14,077 bases of DNA from Acidobacteriota bacterium (GTDB lineage Bacteria > Acidobacteriota > Vicinamibacteria > Vicinamibacterales > Vicinamibacteraceae), in the NCBI GenBank assembly GCA_023427865.1, contig JAEYZV010000458.1, positions 1 to 14,077 on the forward strand, given 5' to 3'. Numbering within the stretch: position 1 is the stretch's first letter; each line of letters begins with the position of its first letter. The notes below the pieces were generated by a model. The model was not told where the DNA came from. It worked only from the letters and a program-made list of their open reading frames with translations, and ran no database searches. Of this stretch, positions 7,660 to 14,077 are shown one piece after another. The translations under genes and the position numbers were made by a program.

Positions 7660-8631
7660 TCAGGAGGCCGTACCGGAGAGCTCGGCGCCGAGGCGACCGA
7701 TGCGGCGGAACTTGTCGTAGCGTCGGTCGAGGCGCTCGGCAGCCGGCAGTGCCATCACCTGCTGCAGCGCCGGCCACAGGGCCTCGTCGAGCCGTTGCGC
7801 GGCGAGATCGAAGTCGTGGTGCGCACCGCCCGCGGGTTCCGGGATGATGCCGTCCACGATCCCGCGCGCGACCAGGTCGGGCGCCGTCATCTTCAGGGCC
7901 TCGGCCGCTTCCACCTTCTTGGCGGAGTCGCGCCACAGGATCGCCGCACAGCCCTCGGGCGGAATCACGCTGTACACGGCGTACTCCTGCATCAGCACGA
8001 TGTCGCCGACCGCGATGCCCAGCGCGCCGCCGCTGCCGCCCTCGCCCGTGACCACGACGAGAATCGGCGTGTCGAGCACCGCCATCTCGCGCAGGTTCAG
8101 GGCGATCGCCTCGGCGATGCCCCGCTCCTCCGACTCCATTCCCGGGTAGGCGGCCGGCGTGTCCACCAGGCAGATGACCGGCCGCTTGAACTTGGCGGCC
8201 ATCTCCATCGCGCGCAGCGCCTTGCGGTAGCCCTCGGGGCGGGCATAGCCGAAGTTGCGCAGGATCTTCTGCTTCGTATCGCGCCCCTTCTGGTGGCCGA
8301 CGATGAGCACCGGCTGCTCGCGGTAGTGCGCAAACCCGGTGACGATGGCCTGGTCGTCGGCAAAACGCCGATCGCCGTGGATCTCGGTGAACCCCGGCCA
8401 GAGTCGCGCGACGTAGTCGAACAGGTATGGCCGCTGCGGGTGCCGCGCCACGAGCACGCGCTGCCACGGCGTGAGGCGCGAGAACAACTCCTGCCGCACC
8501 TGGGTGGCACGCGTCTGGAGCCGCTCGATTTCCGCTGTGCGATCCGGCGTGCTCGGCTGGCTGCTCAGCTGCTCGATCTCCTTCAGGAGGGCGGCGACGG
8601 GCTCCTCGAACTCGAGGGTGTCCACGGGCAT
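7660..8631 (-). CDS. accA: Acetyl-CoA carboxylase carboxyltransferase subunit alpha AccA
   Basis: With AccD (not in the window) it forms the carboxyltransferase that moves CO2 from carboxybiotin to acetyl-CoA, making malonyl-CoA for fatty-acid synthesis. The 323 residues fit the usual 315-325. An N-terminal helical region (1-60) leads into the crotonase-like fold with HPQRPYLFDYV (64-74), HGDRRFADD (85-93), GHQKGRDTK (112-120), NFGYARPEGYRKALR (126-140), TGEGGSGGAL (195-204) and PPEGCAAILW (224-233). The GG(S/A)GG oxyanion loop is intact. One position is unusual: VDTPAAYPG (156-164) has Ala where most sequences have Gly (DTPGAYPG). The ATG at 8631 follows the dnaE stop by 10 bases, and dnaE-accA adjacency is also found in E. 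coli. Confidence 0.97.
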   Translation of the reverse strand: MPVDTLEFEEPVAALLKEIEQLSSQPSTPDRTAEIERLQTRATQVRQELFSRLTPWQRVLVARHPQRPYLFDYVARLWPGFTEIHGDRRFADDQAIVTGFAHYREQPVLIVGHQKGRDTKQKILRNFGYARPEGYRKALRAMEMAAKFKRPVICLVDTPAAYPGMESEERGIAEAIALNLREMAVLDTPILVVVTGEGGSGGALGIAVGDIVLMQEYAVYSVIPPEGCAAILWRDSAKKVEAAEALKMTAPDLVARGIVDGIIPEPAGGAHHDFDLAAQRLDEALWPALQQVMALPAAERLDRRYDKFRRIGRLGAELSGTAS

Positions 8632-8641
8632 GACGGTCAGG

Positions 8642-11600
8642 TTACCGCAGTTTGACGGTGCCGACCCCGCACACGCGTTCGAGTTCGGACACCAGTTGTT
8701 CGGACGGGCGCACCTGCACGGCCGCCAGTTCGGCGCGCACGCGCATGGCGCACGGGAGATCGCGGACCTCGACGTCGAGCCGCACGCGCCGGTCGCCGCG
8801 ATGGCGCAGCAGCACGTCGGCGACCGCTTCGAACATCGAGCGTGACGGGGCGCGGAGCGAGATCGCCACTTCGCGCGACAGCGTCTCGTTCAACGACGAC
8901 AGCGGCTTGACTTCGCTGGCGAGGATCTTCGCGCTGTCGTCGCCGGCTTCGAGCTTGCCGCGCACCAGCACCATGCGGTCGTTCTCGATGTACTGGAAGT
9001 AGTTGCGGAACGTCTCCGGGAACGCCACCACTTCGAGCGTGCTGTCGAGGTCCTCGAGCATGAAGGCGGCCATGCGGTCGCCCTTCTTCGTCTTCACCTG
9101 CCGCACGCCGCTGATGATGCCGCCCACCAGGACGTCGGCCATCGCCTCGGTGCACTGCGCGATGGGCCGTGCGCCCGCCTTGGCGAGGTCCTCCTGGTGC
9201 GCCGCGAGTGGATGGCCACTCAGGTACAGCCCCAGCGCCTCCTTCTCGAACGCGAGCACCTGCGCCGAGGGCCATGGCTCGGCGTCGGGCAGGGCGAGAT
9301 CGGGCCCGCCGTCACCGTCGCCGCCGAGCAGCGCCTCGAACAACTGCGTCTGGCCGCGATCGCGATCCTTCTGCACGCGGTTGCCGTGCTCGAGCCCGCG
9401 ATCGATGGCCGCACACAGCCGCGCGCGGCGCGAGGCGATCGGCTCGTCGGGCGGGGCGAGCGAATCGAGGGCGCCGGCCTTGGCCAGGCTCTCGAGCACG
9501 CGCTTGTTCACGAGGCGCAGGTCGGCGTGCTCGCAGAGCGTGCGCAGCGAGTCGATGCGCCCGCCACGCTCGGCGCGGACACCGAGGATCGACAGGATCG
9601 CGCCCTCGCCGACGTTCTTGACGGCGGTGAGGCCGAAGCGGACGCCCTCCGGTTCCACGGTGAACGGCAGCTGGCTCAGGTTCACGTCCGGCGGCAGCAC
9701 CGGCACCGCGAGATCGCGGCACTCCCCCAGGTACTGCGAGAGTTTCTCGGTGTTCTGGGCTTCGATGGTCAGCAGCGCCGCCATGAAGTACCAGGGGTAG
9801 TTCGCCTTCAGGTAGCCGGACTGATACGCGAGCAGCGCGTACGTCGTCGAGTGCGACTTGTTGAAGCCGTAGCCGGCGAAGTAGGCGAGCAGGTCGAAGA
9901 TCTCTCCGGCCTTCTTCTCGGTGAGCTTGTTGGCGACGGCGCCCTGCACGAAGCGATCGCGCTGCGCCGCCATGACCTTGGGGTCCTTCTTCCCCATGGC
10001 CTTGCGCAGCAGGTCGGCCTCGCCCATCGTGAACCCGCCGACGTCGCGCGCCACGCGCATCACCTGCTCCTGGTAGGCGATGACGCCGTACGTGTCCCGC
10101 AGGATCGGCTCCATCTGCGGGACCATGTACGTGATCTCCTCACGGCCATGGCGGCGGTTGACGAAGCTGTCGACGACGCCGGCGCCGAGCGGGCCGGGGC
10201 GATACAGCGCGTTGAGCGCGATGAGGTCGTCGAAGCGTGACGGCTTGGCCTTGCGCAGCACCTCGCGCATGCCCGACGACTCGAACTGGAAGACACCGGC
10301 CGTCTGTCCATCGGCAAACAGCTGGAACGTCTTGGCGTCGTCCATCGGGATGGCGTCGATGTCGAGCACCTCCCCCGTCGTCCGCGTGATCTCCTTGAGC
10401 GCGTCGTCGATGAGCGTGAGGGTGCTGAGGCCGAGGAAGTCCATCTTGAGGAGTCCCATCCTCTCGATTTCCTTCATCGCCCACTGCGTCACGATTTCGT
10501 CGCGCGCCCCCTTGTAGAGCGGCGCGAACTCGGTAATCGCCTTGGGTGCGATCACGACACCCGCGGCGTGCACCGACGCATGACGCGTCATGCCCTCGAG
10601 GCGCTGCCCGATGTCGAGCAGATCCTTCACGCGCGGATCGCTGTCGCGCAGCTGCTTGAGCGCGGGGTTCTCGACGAGCGCCTTCTCCAGCGTCATGTCG
10701 AGCGCCGGCGGGATCAGCTTGGCGACCTTGTCAACCTCGGCGTAGGTCATGTCCATGACGCGGCCGACGTCGCGCACCACCGCCTTGGCCTTCATGGTGC
10801 CGAACGTGATGATCTGCGCGACGTTCTCGCGGCCGTAACGCCGCGTGACGTAGTCGATCACCTCGCCGCGCCGGCGCTCGCAGAAGTCGATGTCGATGTC
10901 GGGCATCGACACGCGCTCCGGGTTCAGGAAGCGCTCGAAGATGAGATCGAACTCGATCGGATCGACGTCGGTGATGCGCAGGCACCAGGCCACGACGCTG
11001 CCGGCCGCCGACCCGCGTCCGGGCCCCACCGGGATGCCCTGCTCGCGCGCGTACCGGATGAAGTCCCAGACGATCAGGAAGTACCCGGTGTACCCCATCT
11101 TCTGGATCATTGCGAACTCGTAGTCGAGACGCGTCTCGTACTCCTCGATCGTGTGCCGCAGCGCACCGCGGTTCATCAGCTCGCGCAGGCGCGGCAGCCG
11201 CGCCGCGAAGCCCTCGCGCGTCACCCGCTCGAAGTGGCCGTCGAGCGTCTCGCCCTCGGGCACGTCGAAGTTCGGCAGGTGGTAGACCTTCGAGTCGAGG
11301 TCGACGACGCAGCGTTCGGCGATCCGCGCGGTGTTGGTCAGCGCGTCCGGGTACTCGCCGAAGCGCTCCCACATCTGCTCGGGCGTCTTGAGGTAGAACT
11401 CGTCCGAGCCGTACTTCAGCCGATGCGCGTCGTTGACCGACTTGCCCGTGCCGATGCAGAGCAGGATGTCGTGCGGCTTGTGGTCGCCGTTGCGCAGGTA
11501 GTGGACGTCGTTGGTGATGACCATCGGGAGGTCGAGCTCCCGGGCCAGTGGCGGCAGGCCGTCGTTGACGATCTTCTGCTCGCGCAGCCCCTGGTACTGC

Positions 11601-12124
11601 ATCTCGAGGAAGAAGTTGCCCTTCCCGAGGATCTCGCTGTACTGGCCCGCCGCCGTGCGCGCCTTGTCGATCTTGTCCTTGTAGATGCCCTCGGCAACCT
11701 CGCCCTTCAGGCAGCTGCTCAGGCCGATGAGACCCGCGCTGTGCTGCTGCAGCAGCTCCTTGTCGATGCGCGGCTTGTAGTAGAAGCCCTCCGTGTAGCC
11801 CGCGGACACCAGCTTGATCAGGTTGTGGTAGCCCTCGTTGGTCTCGGCGAGCAGCACGAGGTGGTTCTGCGTCTCGCCCGGCACGCCGCTCCTGTCGCGT
11901 CGGTCGCCGGGCGCGACGTAGACCTCGCAGCCGAGGATCGGCTTGACGCCGTGTTTCTTCGCGGTGTCGTAGAAGACCACCGACGAGAACATGTTGCCGT
12001 GCTCGGTGACCGCCAGCGACGGCATGCCGAGGCGCGCCGCTTCCTTCATCAGCTCGTCGACGCGGCACGCGCCGTCGAGCAGCGAGTACTCGGTGTGGAG
12101 GTGGAGGTGGACGAAATCCTTCAC
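8642..12124 (-). CDS. dnaE: DNA polymerase III subunit alpha DnaE
   Basis: Replicative DNA polymerase catalytic subunit. The 1160 residues equal the E. coli DnaE length, and no intein or break is seen. The N-terminal PHP domain starts HLHLHTEYSLLDG (6-18) and keeps the His/Asp/Glu/Cys positions expected for metal binding (TEHGNM, GCEVYV, SSCLKGEV, NDVHYL). The palm has GPGRGSAAGS (about 366-375), PDIDIDF (408-414, catalytic D409 and D411) and MDFLGLS with the third catalytic Asp at 562. The finger region includes FNKSHSTTYALLAYQSGYLK. A helix-hairpin-helix segment (about 858-890), a beta-clamp-binding motif QTQLF (925-929) and an OB fold (about 995-1060) follow. The start is a GTG at 12124, chosen because the PHP motif begins within six residues and GGGAG lies ten bases upstream, inside the end of guaA. 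It follows guaA by seven bases and precedes accA by ten. Confidence 0.98.
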   Translation of the reverse strand: MKDFVHLHLHTEYSLLDGACRVDELMKEAARLGMPSLAVTEHGNMFSSVVFYDTAKKHGVKPILGCEVYVAPGDRRDRSGVPGETQNHLVLLAETNEGYHNLIKLVSAGYTEGFYYKPRIDKELLQQHSAGLIGLSSCLKGEVAEGIYKDKIDKARTAAGQYSEILGKGNFFLEMQYQGLREQKIVNDGLPPLARELDLPMVITNDVHYLRNGDHKPHDILLCIGTGKSVNDAHRLKYGSDEFYLKTPEQMWERFGEYPDALTNTARIAERCVVDLDSKVYHLPNFDVPEGETLDGHFERVTREGFAARLPRLRELMNRGALRHTIEEYETRLDYEFAMIQKMGYTGYFLIVWDFIRYAREQGIPVGPGRGSAAGSVVAWCLRITDVDPIEFDLIFERFLNPERVSMPDIDIDFCERRRGEVIDYVTRRYGRENVAQIITFGTMKAKAVVRDVGRVMDMTYAEVDKVAKLIPPALDMTLEKALVENPALKQLRDSDPRVKDLLDIGQRLEGMTRHASVHAAGVVIAPKAITEFAPLYKGARDEIVTQWAMKEIERMGLLKMDFLGLSTLTLIDDALKEITRTTGEVLDIDAIPMDDAKTFQLFADGQTAGVFQFESSGMREVLRKAKPSRFDDLIALNALYRPGPLGAGVVDSFVNRRHGREEITYMVPQMEPILRDTYGVIAYQEQVMRVARDVGGFTMGEADLLRKAMGKKDPKVMAAQRDRFVQGAVANKLTEKKAGEIFDLLAYFAGYGFNKSHSTTYALLAYQSGYLKANYPWYFMAALLTIEAQNTEKLSQYLGECRDLAVPVLPPDVNLSQLPFTVEPEGVRFGLTAVKNVGEGAILSILGVRAERGGRIDSLRTLCEHADLRLVNKRVLESLAKAGALDSLAPPDEPIASRRARLCAAIDRGLEHGNRVQKDRDRGQTQLFEALLGGDGDGGPDLALPDAEPWPSAQVLAFEKEALGLYLSGHPLAAHQEDLAKAGARPIAQCTEAMADVLVGGIISGVRQVKTKKGDRMAAFMLEDLDSTLEVVAFPETFRNYFQYIENDRMVLVRGKLEAGDDSAKILASEVKPLSSLNETLSREVAISLRAPSRSMFEAVADVLLRHRGDRRVRLDVEVRDLPCAMRVRAELAAVQVRPSEQLVSELERVCGVGTVKLR

Positions 12125-12131
12125 GCGCGCG

Positions 12132-13718
12132 CTACTCCCACTCGATCGTGGCGGGTGGTTTGCTGCTGATGTCGTAGACCACGCGGTTGATGCCGCGCAC
12201 CTCGTTGATGATGCGGCTGGACACTTTCTTGAGCAACGGCACCGGCAACGGCGCCCAGTCGGCCGTCATGAAGTCGGTCGTCTGCACGGCGCGCAGCGCC
12301 ACCACGTGCTCGTAGGTCCGGTAGTCGCCCATCACCCCGACGCTGCGCACCGGCAGGAACACGGCGAAGGCCTGGCTCGTGAGGTCGTACCAGGTCTTGC
12401 CCGTCGCGTCGTCCCGCGTGGTGCGCAGCTCCTGGATGAAGATGTCGTCGGCCCGCCGCAGCAGGTCCGCGTACGCCTCGGTGACCTCGCCGAGGATGCG
12501 GACGCCGAGCCCCGGGCCGGGGAACGGATGCCTGTACACCATGTCCGGCGGCAGGCCGAGCACGAGCCCGAGCTCGCGGACTTCGTCCTTGAACAACTCG
12601 CGCAACGGCTCGAGCAGCTGCAGCCCCAGCGTCTCGGGCAGACCGCCGACGTTGTGATGGCTCTTGATGGTCTTGGACTTCCTCGTCTTCGCGCCACCGG
12701 ACTCGACCACGTCGGGATAGATCGTGCCCTGTGCGAGCCACCGGGCATTTGTCAGCCTGCCGGCCTCGCGCTGGAAGATGTCGACGAACTCGCGGCCGAT
12801 GATCTTGCGCTTCGCTTCGGGATCCTCGACACCGGTGAGCTGGTCGAGGAACTGGTGCCGCGCATCGACGTGCAGGACCTTCGCGTGCAGCCGGCCGGCG
12901 AACATGTCCATCACGAGCGCCGCCTCGTTCAGCCGCAGCAGCCCGTGGTCGACGAAGACGCAGGTGAGCTGGTCACCGATGGCGCGGTGGATCAATGCCG
13001 CCGCGACGCTCGAATCCACGCCGCCCGACAGGCCCAGCACCACCTCGTCCTGCCCGACCTGTTCGCGGATGCGGGTGACCGCCTCCGCCACGTAGTCGCC
13101 CATCCGCCAGTCACCGCGGCCGCCGCAGATGTCCCTCACGAACCGCGTGAGGATCGCCTGCCCCTGGCTCGTGTGGGTGACCTCCGGGTGGAACTGCAGC
13201 GCGTAGTACCCCCGCGACTCGTCGGCCATGCCGGCAATCGGACAGCTCGGCGTGGACGCCATCAGCGTGAAGCCCGGCGGCATTGCCGTCACCGAGTCGC
13301 CATGGCTCATCCACACCTTCAGCATCCCGTGGCCCTCGGGCGTGCGGAAGTCCTCGAGCTCCTCGAGCAGCTTCGTGTGGCCGTGCGCCCGGACCTCGGC
13401 GTAGCCGAACTCGCGCTTGTCGCTCCAGGCCACGCCGCCGCCGAGCTGCGCCGCCATCGTCTGCATGCCGTAGCAGATGCCAAGGACCGGGACCCCGAGC
13501 TGCCACACGAGGTCCGGGGCCCGCAGCTTGTGGTCCTCGTACGTGCTGCCGTGACTGCCCGAGAGGATCACGCCGATGGGCTCGAGGCGGCGCACCACGT
13601 CGTCGGCCACGTCGTGAGGATGGATCTCGCAGTAGACGTGGGCCTCACGGACCCGGCGCGCGATGAGCTGCGTCACCTGCGATCCGAAATCGAGGATCAG
13701 GATGGTCTGGTGGGACAT
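12132..13718 (-). CDS. guaA: GMP synthase (glutamine-hydrolysing) GuaA
   Basis: Converts XMP, ATP and glutamine to GMP, the last step of guanine nucleotide synthesis. The 528-residue product has a class-I glutaminase domain (1-200) with catalytic Cys82 in GICYGMQ and the His/Glu of QFHPEV (H177, E179). The ATP-pyrophosphatase domain follows, with P-loop GLSGGVDSS (229-237), VDHGLLR (256-262) and HHNVGGLP (354-361). The C-terminal dimerisation domain ends IEWE as usual. The oxyanion-loop segment reads LSGSHGSTYE (52-61), where LSGGP is more common. ATG 13718 was chosen because MSHQTILILDFGSQ matches the family start; a GTG at 13736 would add six residues and has no better ribosome site. Neither start has a clear Shine-Dalgarno. 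It is the first gene of the nine-gene minus-strand row and appears to have its own promoter upstream. Confidence 0.97.
   Translation of the reverse strand: MSHQTILILDFGSQVTQLIARRVREAHVYCEIHPHDVADDVVRRLEPIGVILSGSHGSTYEDHKLRAPDLVWQLGVPVLGICYGMQTMAAQLGGGVAWSDKREFGYAEVRAHGHTKLLEELEDFRTPEGHGMLKVWMSHGDSVTAMPPGFTLMASTPSCPIAGMADESRGYYALQFHPEVTHTSQGQAILTRFVRDICGGRGDWRMGDYVAEAVTRIREQVGQDEVVLGLSGGVDSSVAAALIHRAIGDQLTCVFVDHGLLRLNEAALVMDMFAGRLHAKVLHVDARHQFLDQLTGVEDPEAKRKIIGREFVDIFQREAGRLTNARWLAQGTIYPDVVESGGAKTRKSKTIKSHHNVGGLPETLGLQLLEPLRELFKDEVRELGLVLGLPPDMVYRHPFPGPGLGVRILGEVTEAYADLLRRADDIFIQELRTTRDDATGKTWYDLTSQAFAVFLPVRSVGVMGDYRTYEHVVALRAVQTTDFMTADWAPLPVPLLKKVSSRIINEVRGINRVVYDISSKPPATIEWE
12135..12139 (-). 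promoter_or_regulatory. Ribosome binding site of dnaE inside the end of guaA
   Basis: GGGAG on the minus strand ends ten bases before the GTG start of dnaE. It lies directly before the TAG stop of guaA, so ribosomes finishing guaA cover the dnaE initiation site. This supports the GTG at 12124 and suggests coupling of the two genes. Confidence 0.5.
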
Positions 13719-13741
13719 CTGGCGATGGGCACGCACTGGGA

Positions 13742-13762
13742 CCGGCCGGAAAAACGGACCGG
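13742..13762 (-). other. Small hairpin in the guaA leader
   Basis: On the minus strand CCGG-T-CCG pairs with CGGCCGG around a loop containing five T residues, giving a seven-pair stem with one bulged base. It would lie in the untranslated leader about 25 bases before the guaA start. In such GC-rich DNA a stem of this size can arise by chance, and I do not recognise a known riboswitch fold. Confidence 0.25.
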
Positions 13763-13784
13763 CGGAGCCCGTCGGCCAAGCCGG

Positions 13785-13790
13785 TATTAT
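13785..13790 (+). promoter_or_regulatory. Possible -10 box of the divergent plus-strand gene
   Basis: TATTAT on the plus strand, overlapping the TATAAT of the guaA promoter on the other strand. It ends six bases before the GTG proposed as the start of the divergent gene, so a transcript from here would begin at or near that GTG with little or no leader. No recognisable -35 box is seen. Weakly supported. Confidence 0.28.
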
Positions 13791-13818
13791 AGCGGAGTGT
13801 CGGGCGCACGAACCACAA
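13786..13818 (-). promoter_or_regulatory. Putative sigma-70 type promoter of guaA
   Basis: The minus strand carries a perfect TATAAT (-10) at 13791-13786 in otherwise GC-rich DNA. The -35 is weak: TGGTTC at 18 bases spacing, or TTGTGG (13818-13813) at 21 bases. Transcription would begin near 13779 and give a leader of about 60 bases before the guaA ATG. No other minus-strand intergenic gap in the window is long enough for an obvious promoter, so this may drive much of the row. The -10 match is directly visible; function is inferred. Confidence 0.5.
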
Positions 13819-14077
13819 TATCTCGCGGTCTTTCTGGCATTTACCGCATTTGCTTGTCGACTGCCTCGACCGTGCTGCTGGGCGGCGTGGCCGCCGCGGC
13901 CGCGACGCCACCGCCGACCGGGCCGGGTCGGCAGGCGACGGGCTCCGCCCCTCAGGTGACCCGCAACGCGCCCGCTCCCGAGGCGTCGCAGGCGTTGCCG
14001 TTCTTCCCCCTGCGAATCCGCTGGACGGCGGATCTCGAGGCGCCGCCCGCGGCGCCGGCCGCCACCGACGGGACCCG
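13797..14077 (+). CDS. Exported protein, N-terminal part only; possible beta-propeller protein
   Basis: An open plus-strand frame runs from a GTG at 13797 to the right edge (93 residues visible, no stop). The N-terminus has spaced arginines (R5, R10, R17), then a hydrophobic Ala-rich stretch (about 18-37, ICLSTASTVLLGGVAAAAAT), which looks like a signal peptide. A Pro/Ala-rich linker follows, then LPFFPLRIRWTADLEAPPAA (67-86). That last segment resembles the first strand of PQQ-like beta-propeller repeat proteins, in which a Trp-containing strand precedes Ala/Pro-rich text leading to a repeat; this is a resemblance only. The frame stays open upstream to an ATG at 13725, but that start would place about 24 charged residues before the signal; GTG 13797, TTG 13854 or GTG 13872 are other options. 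It is divergent from guaA. The function cannot be settled from this fragment. Confidence 0.6.
   Translation, partial: MSGARTTISRGLSGIYRICLSTASTVLLGGVAAAAATPPPTGPGRQATGSAPQVTRNAPAPEASQALPFFPLRIRWTADLEAPPAAPAATDGT

Noticed and set aside
6018..7847. 609-codon open frame on the plus strand opposite recJ
   Set aside because: Same cause: a mirror of a GC-biased gene, no family motif, and no matching ribosome site.
10568..12169. 533-codon open frame on the plus strand opposite dnaE
   Set aside because: Antisense to the conserved PHP and palm domains of DnaE; composition is typical of a shadow frame.
13719..13736. GTG at 13736 as the guaA start
   Set aside because: It adds six residues that are not part of the usual GuaA start and has no better ribosome binding site than the ATG at 13718.

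Overview
This is a GC-rich, gene-dense bacterial window. It holds nine genes in one direction on the minus strand (positions 13718 down to 1) and the start of a tenth, divergent gene on the plus strand (13797 to the right edge). In transcription order the minus-strand genes are guaA, dnaE, accA, recJ, an LptC-LptA fusion gene, lptB, rpoN, hpf (long form) and hprK, which is cut by the left edge. No gap between them exceeds about 30 bases, and recJ/lptC-A and lptC-A/lptB share their stop and start codons. All nine look intact. I see no mobile element, tRNA, rRNA, CRISPR array or gene-free stretch over 300 bases.

The organism is a diderm: it has LPS-transport genes, sigma-54 and an HprK-type PTS regulator. 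Strong G/C bias at third codon positions, a multi-domain LptC-LptA protein, long-form HPF and a divergent gene whose N-terminus resembles exported beta-propeller proteins all fit an acidobacterium, perhaps of the Vicinamibacteria type. That placement is an inference from gene content and style, not a proven assignment.

Layout: (a) 12132-13718 guaA, GMP synthesis. (b) 7660-12124 dnaE-accA, a neighbour pair also found in E. coli, linking the replicative polymerase with the first step of fatty-acid synthesis. (c) 5895-7634 recJ, single-strand exonuclease. (d) 3059-5895 lptC-A and lptB, the inner-membrane and periplasmic part of the LPS transporter. (e) 1-3032 rpoN, hpf, hprK: sigma-54, ribosome hibernation and HPr kinase. 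Parts (d) and (e) match the known lptA-lptB-rpoN-hpf-PTS cluster of proteobacteria, with hprK directly after hpf where ptsN often sits. (f) 13719-13796 is a short divergent promoter region with an AT-rich core (13785-13791) that reads as a -10 box on both strands.

Most of the window is conserved housekeeping DNA. I do not see a new defence, mobile or biosynthetic system. The points most worth a second look are the 703-residue LptC-LptA fusion, the two-way promoter, the unusual glutaminase loop of GuaA, and a codon-usage dip inside lptB.
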